From contig CM032126.1 in NCBI GenBank assembly GCA_018894105.1, forward strand, positions 12,179,001 through 12,243,000: a stretch of DNA of 64,000 nt, written 5' to 3'. Shown here piece by piece: positions 25,030-36,917 of this stretch. The position numbers and the translations under genes are program-made. How positions within the stretch are numbered: position 1 is the first letter of the stretch; each line of letters opens with the position of its first letter. The notes under the pieces were generated by a model. That model saw nothing but the letters and a program-made list of their open reading frames with translations, had not been told where the DNA came from and did not search any database. The DNA is from Jacaranda mimosifolia (taxonomy: Eukaryota > Streptophyta > Magnoliopsida > Lamiales > Bignoniaceae).

Positions 25030-25706
25030 TGATATAGGGTGGCCCCGAAGGCCCAACGTTCAGACAACGGCCCACCAGGGCCCATGGGACACGTCGACTC
25101 TGTTCGACCAATCTCCCCCAGGCCCAGACGGGCGCCTCAGAGCCCTCGGATAATATCGACCATATTCGACCTCGATCATGCCAATAGGAGGTCGAATTCT
25201 GCATAGTACTCTGCCACCGCATTAAATGCGTTGATTGGCAGCACGCCACCGCATTAATGGCGCATGCCATCCCCTCATCGTCTGACACGGCAGGCGCCAC
25301 ACCGTATACAGTCATGTCTTGTAGCATGAAAGGACATCTAGCTGGTAAAATTCAAATGGGGGAATGGACTAATTGTCCTTGGGAGGAGGCTGGAGACCCC
25401 AAGGGTAAGCCAAGGGCTTACCTGTCATTTCCTACAAATGGAATAATATAAAAACCCCTCTATCTTACCTCACAAGGTATGCACTCATACACTCTCAAGC
25501 TACCTTACTCCGTTGCTCATTATTTGGAGTCGAATCTAATACTGACTTGAGCATCGGAGGGCCTAAGCCGAGGGCCACTCGGCTAGCCTAACGTTTGCCT
25601 TGATTGCAGGATTCTCAAACATCATTAACGGAAGATATCCACCCTTGGGTTAAGCCCAATATAGATCGGAATCGGAGTACCTACGTCACGATTCGAACCC
25701 CCATCA
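25030..25706 (+). mobile_element. Solo LTR of an LTR retrotransposon
   Basis: The segment starts TGATATAGGG and ends CCCCCATCA, giving TG and CA ends. It is flanked by the perfect 5-bp duplication TTAAC (25025-25029 and 25707-25711). It is GC-richer than its surroundings. A TATA-like box AATATAAAAACCCC lies near 25445-25458. The downstream words ACTTGAGCATCGGAGGG and CCGAGGGCCACTCGG are typical of plant LTR R/U5 regions, as far as I recall. There is no internal region or second LTR, so it is a solo LTR left by recombination. The 100-codon minus frame within it is not a gene. Confidence 0.9.
25445..25458 (+). promoter_or_regulatory. TATA-like box in the solo LTR
   Basis: AATATAAAAACCCC sits about 415 bp into the LTR, a usual position for the U3 core promoter. 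It reads toward 25706 and could start transcription in the direction of the ACC synthase gene 1.5 kb further on. Activity is inferred. Confidence 0.4.
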
Positions 25707-25711
25707 TTAAC

Positions 25712-27123
25712 CAACATTGAAAACATTTAAAAGAAAATAAATAAAAAATTAAATAGTAAATGACAAAATGCCTTTTATTAAAAATATATTCAAAATATTT
25801 ATATATTTACATATATAAATATGCATATATATATATATGTATATTATATATTACATATATAAATACATAAAATATATATACAACATACATACATACATAC
25901 ATACATATATAACCCTTACCCTCAACACCCCCCTCCCCAAACCCACAAAAAAAAAAAAAAAACCGACAATCCAACCTCCATGGCCCGACGGCAGACCATG
26001 GCCAGCGGCTGTCACTAGGCCGCTAGATTAGTCATGGCCAGCCCGGCCATGGGTGCAGGGTTGGTTGGGGGGATTGGGGGATAAGAAGGGGGCGGGCGAG
26101 GGGAACCCCGGGGGGTGGGGGAAGGTTGTTCCGGGATTTGGAAGAAGGAAGCTACCTTTCTTTTTTTTTTTTCTTTCTTTCTTTTTTTAATTAATAAATA
26201 AATTTCATTAAATTAATATTGTTTGTTATTAATATTATTAAATACATATTTACAATTATAAAATATTATTTGAAATAATAAACTTAAAATTATTCTTTTT
26301 GAAAAGAAATGACTTATTAAATAAACTTAATTAAATTATTTTAAATATATTTATTTAATATTATTGAGTATACAAGTCAAAATTATTAAAATTATATTGT
26401 TAGAATGATAGATTTTGATTTTATTATTTCTAATTTATATCTTAATAAATAATAAATTTAGCTAAAGTTATTTATATTATTTTAGATATGTTTATTATCT
26501 AATATTATAGAGTATGTAATTAAAAATAATTAAATTATATTATCTAACATATTTTATTTTTATTTTTTAATTATTTTTGAGAAATATTTATCAAACATTA
26601 AATGTATCTAAATTTTAAAACACAAAACAATCACTTGTTGTGAAATTAACATTAACATGTTGTAAAAGAACATGTGTCATTTAATTTAAAAGTACCTCAT
26701 GTGAGTGAAATACAACAATACCTCACCGTAGACATGCCCAAGAAAGAAAAGAAAGAAAAAAAAAGAAAAAGAAAAAGAAAGAAAGAAAGAAGAAAAAACA
26801 TAAAAAGAAAAGGATGTTAGAAAATGATATTTTTAAGGTAAAAAAATTAGGATCAGTCAGCCAGCCACCCCCACCCCAGCCCCATTCAACCACCATATTT
26901 GCTGTGGATCTCGCGGAGATTGAGATATTAGGAATTAGCCTCGAAAAGATGACAGAGTCCATACAGTTGTCACCAGTGAATAAAAACTATATATTTGTTA
27001 TAGCTGAGCTCTGATCTTGCTTACTCTACGAAATATATCAATCATTGGTTCTTTTTGTCAGAATATTATCATTTTCAGTATAAGAGAATTGAGGGCCCTT
27101 TTTCTAGTTCTTTAAACTGCCTC
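25712..27123. other. Upstream region of the ACC synthase gene
   Basis: No gene is seen. It holds a (TACA)n run near 25880-25905, a C-rich then G-rich patch at 25920-26140 with GGCC-rich inverted words (ATGGCCAGCCCGGCCAT), and AT-rich sequence to about 26700. A purine-rich tract (26740-26815) follows. The GC patch resembles in style the core of the MULE-like element at 44100-44340, but I could not find matching terminal repeats. The last 400 bp presumably include the ACC synthase promoter. Confidence 0.4.
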
Positions 27124-27132
27124 TATAAATAA
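27124..27132 (+). promoter_or_regulatory. TATA box of the ACC synthase gene
   Basis: TATAAATAA lies 99 bp upstream of the ATG at 27231. With a start about 30 bp downstream, the 5' leader would be about 75 bp, normal for a plant gene. The sequence around it is otherwise AT-rich, but this is the best-placed match. Confidence 0.65.
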
Positions 27133-27230
27133 GGCAACTTTTTAACAAACACCTTCACTCAACAATTCAATCAAATCAAAATTCATTCTAGTTTTTTCCT
27201 TCTGTTTTGCCGAGAACAAAACTAATATCA

Positions 27231-28908
27231 ATGGCATTAATTGAGATTGAGCATCCAGCAGCAGCCTCTGCCTCTGCCTCTACCTCTCTTGGCTTATCAA
27301 AAATTGCAGTATCAGAAACTCATGGTGAAGATTCACCATATTTTGCTGGATGGAAGGCTTATGATGAAGACCCTTATGATGAGTTATCCAATCCCTCTGG
27401 AGTCATACAGATGGGACTTGCAGAAAATCAGGTAACTTTAGTTTGCGCACTATTTCTTGATATACGTTAGCCAAACTAATAATTAGAAGGGTTAAATTAT
27501 TTCTAGTTGACATATATATCTAATATATATATATATATATATTGTATTATATATGCACAGGTTTCATTTGATTTGCTAGAACAATACCTGGAGAAACATT
27601 CAGAGGCGACAAATAATGGGAGTAGAACTTCTGGATTTAGAGAAAATGCATTATTTCAAGACTATCATGGGCTACTGTCTTTCAGAAAGGTAATTTAATT
27701 AATATTTACAACATAAGATAAAAACTTATAATTGCATGAAACTTCCCCAGCCAGAGTACAAACTTTAATGCTCCTTTTACAACATGATCTCAGGCTATGG
27801 CTAGCTTCATGGAACAAATACGAGGAGGAAGAGCAAAATTTAACCCTGATAGAGTTGTTATCACTGCCGGCGCCACAGCAGCAAATGAACTACTAACCTT
27901 CATTCTGGCTAATCCTGGAGATGCCTTGCTTATTCCAACTCCTTACTATCCAGGGTAACAAATTGTACTTAGCAAAATTCTTGGTTGCCATATATTCTAA
28001 ACTAACTAATTAAACAAGAAAACTTATGGTTAACTTAATAATCTCACAGGTTTGATAGAGATTTGAGGTGGAGAACCGGCGTAAACATCATACCGGTCCA
28101 CTGCAACAGTTCAAACAATTTTGACATCACTCCTCAGGCTTTGGAAGCAGCATATAAGGAAGCAGAAGCCAACAACATTAAAGTTCAAGGAGTAGTAATA
28201 ACAAATCCATCAAACCCTCTAGGGGCAACCGTCAAAAGATCCATTCTTGAAGACATTCTCGAATTCGTCACGCGTAAAAACATCCATCTCGTCTCCGATG
28301 AAATATACTCTGGGTCAACCTTCTCTTCTGAGGAATTTGTCAGTATTGCTGAGATTCTTGAGGCCCGAAATTACAAAGATTCTGAAAGAGTTCACATTGT
28401 TTATAGCCTGTCGAAAGACTTGGGCCTTCCGGGCTTTAGGGTTGGGACTATTTATTCTTACAATGATAAAGTAGTCACAACTGCAAGAAGAATGTCGAGT
28501 TTCACTTTGATATCTTCCCAAACGCAGCAGCTATTGGCTTCCATGCTTTCCGACAGAAGTTTCACGGAAAAGTACATAAGAACTAACCGAGAAAGGCTGA
28601 GGAAGAGGTATGAAATGATCATTGATGGGCTGAGAAATGCCGGCATAGAGTGCTTGAAGGGAAATGCAGGGTTGTTTTGCTGGATGAATTTGAGCAGTTT
28701 ATTGGAGGAGCCCACGAAGGAACAAGAATTGGCTTTGTGGAGATTAATATTGCATGAAGTGAAACTCAACATATCTCCGGGATCTTCTTGCCATTGCTCG
28801 GAGCCAGGTTGGTTTAGAGTTTGCTTTGCAAATATGAGCGAGGAGACACTGGAAGTTGCGCTCGCAAGAATACATCATTTCATGAAAAAGAGAACAACTT
28901 CGAATTGA
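27231..28908 (+). CDS. ACS7-like: 1-aminocyclopropane-1-carboxylate synthase, type 3 (ACS7-like)
   Basis: This PLP enzyme converts S-adenosylmethionine to ACC and methylthioadenosine, usually the rate-limiting step of ethylene synthesis, in the cytosol. Four exons: 27231-27431, 27561-27689, 27794-27954 and 28050-28908. All introns are GT-AG; joining gives 449 residues without a stop. Exon 1 carries [20 protein letters not shown] and MGLAENQ; exon 2 [13 protein letters not shown]; exon 3 AGATAANE (135-142) and PTPYYPG (158-164). Exon 4 has NPSNPLG (216-222), SDEIYSG (246-252) and the PLP-lysine motif [12 protein letters not shown] with Lys286. The substrate-carboxylate Arg is in WFRVCFAN (Arg420). 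All key residues seen are present. The protein ends soon after the last helix ([11 protein letters not shown]). It lacks the serine-rich tail with MAPK or CDPK sites of types 1 and 2, which places it with type 3 enzymes such as Arabidopsis ACS7. An in-frame ATG at 27207 lies upstream, but the 27231 start gives the usual ACS N-terminus length. Confidence 0.97.
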
Positions 28909-30338
28909 GTTTTCTTTTTTTCTTTTTCTTGGGGTAGTTTTAGAGTTTGCATTAATATCCTTGAATATTCTTTAAGCGACAGAGCCCATAGTTTTGCCTC
29001 AAAGATACTGTAAAATCAGATTCGTCAATGGAGATTTTATTAGTTTTTTGGATTTATTCTGATCAGAGCTAATATGGTGTTTCTTGGAATTAATTGTCAA
29101 GTACTACTCCGTCTCCGGTTGTTGGATGAAAAGAAAATGCATATATACGCCAAAAGTTTTCTGTTCTGGACTTAGATTAATTATTCTACCATGCCTTTTG
29201 ACTCTATCATTGTTTAGCTGAATTTAGAAAGAAAAAAGAAATATTGTTTGAGGGTGTGAATGAAAGTAGTTCTTTATTTCTTGGCACCCATTTGTCAACC
29301 ACATTTTAAAGCATTTAATTCAACCAATTCACATTAGTTTTTTTGCAGAATTTGAGTAGTTTCTAGTTCCCATTTTTGATTTTTCTACACGGCAGGAGCA
29401 GGTGGAATCAAGCTGTCAAATGGCTGAAGCACACAACTCAAAGTGTCAGTCAGGCAAAGACAAAATTGAAATAGGGGCAATGACTTGGAATTGAAGCTGT
29501 TTGTTAATTGTTAGTAGGGGTCTATTATTTGGAATTCGACTATTTATACGTACGTAGTGGTCGAATTAGTATCTTTCATTTCATTTTAGTAATTGCAACT
29601 CGGATTTATGTTGAATTCGCATAAAACATGTCTGTGTGCCTTTTAAAGGTCCACTTGGAGTATCAAACGACCAATCCATCCAAATTTGTACAGCTTTATT
29701 TTGTAGTTGTAGTTTTTAAGTTGTTATAGCGATAAGTGTCTTAATTTGAAATATTTGGAGACCAAATGCGCCCTAAGCAATATAGTCGTTGATAGAATAA
29801 TTGTGTAATTACAAGAATTATTGATAGAATTTAGAAGACACTATGTAGCAGTTCGATTTATGATTTATTGCCATGAACTGTGATAATTTACATTTTCCAC
29901 ACATTATATATATAAATATATTCAAGTTAATTATAATATAAGAAAATATTGAGGTGTTTAGTGATCATCTTTTGCAACATTTATTTAATATCATGTTTAA
30001 AAGGATTTGTTAGTGTCGTTTATTGGAAAAAATTAAGTATTTTATATATATGAATGCTGATTTTTTAGATTATATATATAGTAACTCCATCATTGTACTC
30101 TCTCATATTTCACTTACTTATTTATTCTCTATAGAATTATCTTTTTTGCAATTGCAATGATAAATTATATCATGAGAATATGGAATTAGATTATAAAATT
30201 TTTTCATGCAATCGATGATTTAACTCTTTAAAAATTCTTTTTTAGCAAATAGATGTTTATCATTGAATAAAATTAAAATACTTCTACATATTATAGACTT
30301 TTTATCATTTGCTACTCAATGCTTGTACATTGTTTATC

Positions 30339-30371
<33 letters not shown>

Positions 30372-30946
30372 TGGAATTTCTTTAATATCTTCCTTTTTGA
30401 TTTTTTTTTATTTGGTTTTTAGTCCCACGGTCCAAATCTTTTTCTTACCAATCTATTCTGAAAGATCCGAATTTCCAAAATAGAATTGTTGAGTTTTTGA
30501 GATGGGATGGGATTGGAACTAGCTAGAGACTGAAACTGTATTTTTTCTTAGTTTTGAGTCATTTAGGATTGGACTGTAGATTTTAAATTTTCATATTGAA
30601 TGGTCTCAGACTCAACCCTGCGATTTCAAATATGCATGGTTGATAGAAGAAGCTATATATATAGATAGAAGTTTAATCTTTGATTTCGCCATTAACACTG
30701 ATGAGATCCATCTATTTAGTTGTTCCAAAAGATTAAGTTTATAAATAAGATAGTTATAATTTAATAGTGTCGTTACTCCAGACTAAATGAAGAATATCAT
30801 TATATTATATGAGTTTGAAATCCAATTTTTCTCGATTCACAAATCAGAGAGGGAGAGAGGAGAGAGGGAGAGAGGGTTCACATATTAGGTAGGCATTTCG
30901 AGACTCGAAAAGAATATGACATGGAACCGAGCATGCGAGTAAAATA

Positions 30947-30986
<40 letters not shown>

Positions 30987-31149
30987 TTAAGCCGTTTATA
31001 CGCAAACTGCCTCTACTAATTCGAATTAGTTCTAGTTTAAATTCTTAAATATGTAGAAAGTACGAAAGCATATATCGTTTAAAAGGTTAACATCGACATT
31101 CTTTTAATGTGATTATAGTAATAATTAACTATGGGATTTTGAAGATTAA
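28909..31149. other. Downstream intergenic region
   Basis: The first 100-250 bp should hold the ACC synthase 3' UTR; I see no canonical AATAAA close to the stop. Beyond that no gene is seen. Microsatellites lie at 30341-30364 (AT) and 30948-30986 (ATT), and a GA-rich tract at 30845-30876. Confidence 0.45.
30948..30986. repeat. (ATT)n microsatellite
   Basis: About 13 uninterrupted ATT units in non-coding sequence. Confidence 0.95.
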
Positions 31150-31564
31150 GAAGGTGTTTGGGTAAGCTTATAAACTTCTCAAAACATCTTATAAGATGTT
31201 TGAGAGCTTATAAGATGTTAAAGAGTGTTTGGTAATTTTTTTTAAAAAAGAGTTTATAAGCTCATAAAATAAGATGTTGAGAGCTTATAAGCTCTTTTTA
31301 AAAAAGTAAGGAGTGTCTAACTTATTTTAAAGATTTTAACAAGCTAATTTAATTTTAATCATATTAATTACAAAAATGCAATTACTAACATCTTATAAGC
31401 TCCAAGATATTATTTTATCCAAATACTTTAAGAACTTATTTTTAAAAGAAGATCTAGCATCTTATAAGCCCAAAAGCATCTTATAAAATATATGAGCTCC
31501 AAAAGCATCTTATAAAATATATGAACTTATAAAATATTTTAAATAAATTTAGCCAAATACCTTC
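31150..31564. mobile_element. Tourist/Harbinger-like MITE
   Basis: The ends GAAGGTGTTTGG and CCAAATACCTTC are inverted repeats with one mismatch. They are flanked on both sides by TAA, the 3-bp preference of PIF/Harbinger elements. The interior repeats CATCTTATAAG and GAGCTTATAAG words in both orientations, so the RNA would fold strongly. Length 415 bp, non-coding. The superfamily rests on the short TAA duplication and is less certain than the MITE call itself. Confidence 0.65.
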
Positions 31565-31729
31565 TAAATTTGATTAAATTAATATTTACGAGGTCAAAAA
31601 CACATGTATACATATATATATATGTATATATATAAACCGCAGGGCTTAGCCAATTTGAAGAACTCAAAGTAAAACCTCAAATCCTTTGACGTCAGAGCTG
31701 ATAATGTAAGTCGTCGGTGCCTTGTCATC

Positions 31730-31764
<35 letters not shown>

Positions 31765-32223
31765 GTGATGTTAAATAAATTCAATCCGGCATGTCAATTG
31801 TCAATTTGTCATGCAAGCTTGGTCATGCCCCCCAGACCGGGCTCACTTGGGACAACAAATAAAAAAATTAACAAGTTGTTCAGCCTCGCGTATAAAGGTC
31901 ACGTCCAGATACTTATTGACGCAAAATTTTAATTGGAAATATGATATTTTATTTTATTTTATATTAAAAAGTTAAATATTGTAACATTATTTATAATTTT
32001 TTTTTTCATGTATCAAACATCTTGTTGTCAACACAAAATCTTCCAATAATATCTAGATGAAATAATACATTGTTGTCGTGAATAAATGACAATAAAACTA
32101 GCCATTGACATTTAAAAATGCAAAGTCATACAAATTTTCCAAATGAATTTAGATATGCATGTATGTGTAAATAAAAAAATAAAAATAAAAATTCTTTTTC
32201 ATATCTTAATGGCTAGATGTTAG
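31565..32223. other. Intergenic sequence, no gene seen
   Basis: AT-rich with an AT microsatellite at about 31734-31762. No coding or terminal-repeat signal was recognised. Confidence 0.5.
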
Positions 32224-32291
32224 TGATAATACAATTATAATTGAAAATAAAGAAGAACAATCCGCTTTCTTGAAGGAAATTAAAGTCCACT
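32224..32291 (-). repeat. Outer part of the C1 3' LTR
   Basis: TGATAATACAATTATAATTG up to CCACT matches the start (plus coordinates) of the intact C1 LTR at 45571. The LTR resumes at 38652 after Gypsy A. Confidence 0.75.
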
Positions 32292-33326
32292 TGTAAACAT
32301 ATAAATTTTAAGTCCACTTGTAAATATATAAATTTTAAGTCAATTAGAAAGTGACATGTTTAAAATAATATGCTAGTTATTAAATTAAAAAAAATTATTT
32401 ATATCTTGGAATTTAATAAATTTAATTTTCAAAATATAAATAGTTAACTTTAATTAATACTCTAGTATTTATTTTGTGCTTAGATCAAATATTGATAATT
32501 GCTAATATGAAGTGTGATAGCCAATTAAATCAAGTCTTCTGGCCTAACAATTTTGGACTAAGTAGCAACATATGGCATGTCTATGTTTGTGGACCAATCA
32601 AGTCAAAAATATTTGATATTATTTCTTGATATTTAATATTATCTTTTCAAAGAGATAATTATCAAAGAAGTTCAAGTCATCTGGGAGTCTCCCACTAAAA
32701 ATCTATGTAATGATCAAGGCTCATTCCAAACACAATTGCAGCAGCAAACTACTCAAGTAAATAGCAAACAAGAGAGACCTTCAAAGAATTTAATAATTCT
32801 CTCAACCGAATTCAAGGAGATCTACAACGTTCAAGGCATTCATCCCGAAACTCATCAAATTATGACATTTGATTTGGCATAATGGTGCAAAGCCCTCGAA
32901 TTAATGTTATATTCTAAAATCAAATTCAAGGAGATCCATGAAGTTCAAAGTGTTCATCGCAGAGCTCATCATATTTCAGTGTTTAATTCGATATTACAAT
33001 GTGAAGCCCTCAAATTGGCATTATAAATTTAAGGAGATCTATGACAAGGAGTTCATCATAGAGCTCCTTATATTTCAGTGTTTGATTCAGATGTCGCAAA
33101 GCCATCGAATTGGCGTTATATTCCAAATCAAATACAAGGAGATCCACGGTGTTTAAGGCATTCATTAGGAGCTCATTAAAGTTCAAAACCATCTTTAGGA
33201 GGAAAGAATCAGAAGATTAGATTAGGAATGGTAGCCACATGAAAATTTTAAATAAAATTTATATTCATTTGTACTAATTTCTCTTATCTTGTAATTTCAA
33301 TTTTGCACCATGAACTTTGCGCTATA
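32292..33326 (+). repeat. 5' LTR of Gypsy A
   Basis: It starts TGTAAACATATAAA and ends near GCGCTATA. A tandem duplication of about 33 bp sits at the start (CCACTTGTAAACATATAAAT and a near copy). It contains three to four imperfect copies of a unit of about 110 bp (32809-33182). The TATA box kept in the 3' LTR (CTATATAAATAG) is lost here; the matching place reads CTATGTAATGATC. Confidence 0.85.
32809..33182. repeat. Tandem repeat array inside the Gypsy A LTR
   Basis: Each unit contains AAGGAGATC, a TTCATC..GAGCTCATCA block, TTTGATTCGA, AAAGCCCTCGAATTGG and ATTCCAAATCAAA-like words. The unit length is about 100-115 bp. The 3' LTR has the same array (38155-38508). The open frame at 32938-33156 comes from these repeats and is not a gene. 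Confidence 0.75.
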
Positions 33327-33348
33327 AATTTCTGACACGTCGAGCTGG

Positions 33349-34570
33349 ATGGTCTCTACCTCTCATCATTTCCCTTCATCAAACTTGAAGTATCAAATGG
33401 TCATCTACAAGAATGCAGCATTGAAAATTACTACCTCAAGTTCCTCAAGTGCTGGAGCCAAACATGTTGACGTCATCATAAGAATATGTCCAAGAAGTTG
33501 CAATCATCTTCTAAAGTTATTCGCTATTGTGAAAAAGGCATTGCCGCATCTTAGTGATATGGATGAAGATGGTGGAGACTTAAAGGAAGAATCCACATCA
33601 TCTATTCCTCACTCAACATCAAGTTCCTCAAGCATAACACTGGTGATGGTGACAAGTGCTATAACCTTGGAAGAGTAAATTGCAAATTTAACAAGGGCTA
33701 TTGAAGGACTCGCGAAGCATGTCCAAGAACATAATTCTCAATCTCCTAGTTGATAAATAAGGTGGACGATGTTGATGCCAGTCGCCTGATGGAGAAACAA
33801 ATTAAAGCTCAAGGCGAAGGCAAAATATCCACAAAGAGACAATCAACTGAAAATGAAAAAAATCTACAACAAAAGACTGTGAGTTTCTACTAATGGATTA
33901 ATTCTCATCGACCAAATAAAGGAATTTATTATGAGGACCATCAAAGAAAAGGTTGAGGGAAGTTTTAAGCCACCTATGGCTTACTACGAGCCATATGCTC
34001 AAAAGAGTGACAACTTGAAGATGCCGATTAGTTACCAGCCCCTCGAAGTTTTAATAATTTGATGGCAAGGGAAACTTAAAGCGACATATGGTTCATTTCA
34101 TCGAGACCTATAATAATGCTGAGACATATGGAGATTATTTAGTCAAGCAGTTTGTTTGATCTTTAAAGGCCAATGCTTTTGATTGGCACATGGCCTAGAG
34201 GCAGGCTTAATTGATAGCTGAGGGCAGTTGGAACAAGAATTTCTTAATCGCTACCATAGCACTTGAAGGACGGTTAGTATGGTTGAACCGACTGACTTTT
34301 ACTAGTAAAAAAAAAAGCCAGTCATTGACTACATCAATTGCTGGAGAAATTTGAACCTTAATTATAAAGATCAATTGTCAGAGGTTTTAACCAATGATAT
34401 GTGTATCCAAGGAATACATTGGAGTTTTTGCTACATGCTTCAAGGAATCAAATCAAAAACTTTCGAAGACTTGACAACTCATGCACATAATATTAAAATG
34501 AGCATGAATTTTAATGAACAAAAAGACTTAAGTGGTGCCGATGATGATAAAGATGTAGGGGGCAATTAAC
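33349..34570 (+). pseudogene. Gypsy A gag, broken
   Basis: Read across frames, this shows a plant Gypsy gag. An N-terminal part (33349-33678) has a Ser-rich stretch and an acidic block. Around 34080-34330 come the retrotrans-gag motifs: HFIETYNNAETYGDYLVKQF followed by a stop, SLKANAFDWH, and a run where an N-L-x-R-Y-like sequence is expected. A last open piece (34351-34569) has NLNYKDQLSE, CIQGIHW and GIKSKTFEDLTTHAH. Multiple stops and frameshifts break it, so no capsid protein can be made. Confidence 0.75.
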
Positions 34571-34584
34571 TTTCATCTCCAAAT

Positions 34585-35212
34585 TCTAAATGCTCCTTGA
34601 TAAGAGTTTAAACTATTAATAATCCTACTAGATATGAGCATAAACTATCTAAAATCTTTAAATTAAAGTCTTCACATGTGCTCCTTGATAAGAAATTAAA
34701 CTGTCAATAATGCTCCTAAATACGAGCATAAACTATCAAAAATCATTAAGTTGAAGTCTCCTCATATACTCTTTGATAGAAGTGTGAACTGTTTATTTAG
34801 TCAAACTCAAGTAGATTCCTTGACTCAAGTATAAAATATCTACCCAAGTTAAATATGCTGCTTCGTAATAGCCTAAATTGTCGATAATGCTCCCAAATAA
34901 GAGTATAAATTATTTCAATTCTCAAGTCCCGAAATCTCCAAATTCAAGAACTAAATCTCCAATTCTCTAAATCGAAAAGTCAAGTCTTTAAATTTAATAC
35001 TCAAGTCTCCAAGTCTCTAAAATGCATGAGTCAAGTCTCCAAGTCTTCAAATTTAAGATTCAATCCTGTAAATCCAAGATTCAAGTCTCCAAGTCCAAGA
35101 ATCAAATTTTCAAGTCTCGAAATCCAAGACTCAAGTCTACAAGTCTCTAAATCCAAGAATCAAATCTTCAAGTCTCCAAATTCCAAGTGCTCATTGATAA
35201 GAGCCTAAATTG
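34585..35212. repeat. Gypsy A internal tandem repeats, first block
   Basis: Units of about 89 bp read TGCTCCTTGATAAGAG, then AAACTGTCAATAATGCTCC, then GAGCATAAACTATC, then AAATCTTTAAATTAAAGTC. From about 34920 they pass into shorter units of the CAAGTCTCCAAATCCAAGA type. Non-coding. The array resumes at 36918 after the hAT-like insertion. Confidence 0.8.
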
Positions 35213-35220
35213 TCAATAAT

Positions 35221-36909
35221 CAGGGGTGTTCAGAAAAAATAAAAATTGACTGAAAATCGAAAAAATTTCGGTTCGATTTTCGGTTTTGTATTTAAAAAAA
35301 AAAATTGGTTTTTGATTGAAGCCAATTTTTTCATTTTTTTTTATATATAAAATTTTATTATTCAAGTGCTACTAGTTTTAGTTTTATTTCACATTTTTTA
35401 TTAAAATTTTTAAGTCTAAGATAAATAAATATAATCTTTCAAATAATATAAATGTTAATGTATTTTTAAGTTTTTGGAATAAATAAAAGGGAATTTTTGA
35501 TAAGGTGAAATAATTTAGAAAAAAAAAGAAGAAGTAAAATTGGAGAAAAGAATAAAACTATACTGTCTTTATTTTATAAAATATAATTAATTTTATCATT
35601 GTATTACTAAATATATCAAAATAGTCATTGAAAACCCTATGTTTTATAAATAATATAGATATGGACATATGACATATAAAAACATGAATAGTTATGATAC
35701 AAAGAGAAAAAAATTATATTTTTCTAAACTCAAATGGTACAACTGCATAATTTTTTTATTATACGAACTAACACGCATTACATATAAAAAATAGATGATT
35801 ATGATTTAAAGAGAAAAAATGTTATATAAAAAGAAAATTAAAAATTTTCTTTTAATTAATTAATTAAACTCATATATATATATATATATATATATTATAG
35901 GGTACGTTGATGAGTAAAATTGAAATTTCAATTTAAATTGCAAACTAAGGGATAAGGGATTGAATCCTATTCGGCTATTCCTATGGTAGTACTTGTAGTA
36001 TATTGCAATTGTTGGCCAATAAAATTTTTATCTAGATTATTATAAAAACAAAGACCGTTTTGTGCCTAAAATAGAAGTTATTTTTGTTCATTTACATAAT
36101 TTGTTCTTTTAATTATTCCAACAACAAAAATTGACAATATATATATAGTTTGAAGGATAAATTGAAGAATTCAATATAAAAAAGATAGTTTGGATACAAA
36201 TTTTATCAATATTCCAAAATTATCCTTTAGAAATGATAATTTAATAAGGTTATAATTGTATTTTTCACAAAATTTACAAATCCACAATCTATAATATGAT
36301 GTCATTGGATTAATTAGCTAGTTAACTTTAGTAGACTAAGTTTAAGATTTAATTTGCTATTCGACCTTGCTAATTAAGGATTTGAATATACAAAAATCAC
36401 GTACATCTGCCTTGACGATTATAAGCTAGCAATTTTAGCACACTCAATATTTTTACTAAAATTTTTTATAACTTAAATAATTAAAATATTTATTTATCTT
36501 CTCAAATTTATAATATTTTAAATGTATTTGGTAAGAATAGATAAATTATTAATTTTATCAAAATAAATATTTTCAATATACAAAAAAAGTAATCTAATCC
36601 AACATTTTCACCTAAGAACAAATAGTTTTTATCAATATACTTTTATCAAATAATTATTTTGGTACTAAAAGAATAAGCAACCCAGTTCAAATTTTTTATT
36701 AAACAAACTTACTTTTATCAAACAAACTTTCATCACACTTTTTTTGTACAAAAAACAATTTTTTTTTCCCGATTTGGTTTCAATTTTTGTTTTAACCGGT
36801 TTTTTCGATCGAAAAACCTAAAACTGAACTGATTTCAGTTCTCGATTATGGTTTTTGAAAATAAAATTTTTTAGTTAATCAGTCGGTTTTAACGGAACGC
36901 ACACTCCTA
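35221..36909. mobile_element. hAT-like element nested in Gypsy A
   Basis: The ends CAGGGGTGTTC and GCACACTCCTA are imperfect inverted repeats with the hAT CAGGG start. Flanks TCAATAAT (35213-35220) and TTAGTAAT (36910-36917) match at 6 of 8 bases. The surrounding tandem repeats show what the empty site looked like (GTCAATAATGCTCC), which supports the border. TTTTCGGTT / AACCG words recur at both ends. No transposase is seen in its 1689 bp. Confidence 0.8.
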
Positions 36910-36917
36910 TTAGTAAT

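Noticed and set aside
25025..25451. 100-codon minus frame and 64-codon plus frame in a GC-rich block
   Set aside because: They lie within or across a solo LTR defined by TG/CA ends and a TTAAC duplication.
25712..26720. Second MULE-like element around the GC patch
   Set aside because: The GC core style is similar, but I found no matching long inverted ends or target duplication.
27207..27470. Start of ACC synthase at the upstream in-frame ATG (27207)
   Set aside because: It would add eight residues not typical of the family; 27231 gives the normal N-terminus. The frame beyond 27431 is intron.
28458..28772. 104-codon minus-strand frame
   Set aside because: Antisense shadow of ACC synthase exon 4.
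32938..33192. Open frames on both strands with repeated peptides
   Set aside because: They come from the tandem repeat array in the Gypsy A LTR.
34585..35212. CRISPR-like repeats
   Set aside because: Units are about 89 bp, directly adjacent, diverged, without unique spacers, and lie in a plant retrotransposon.
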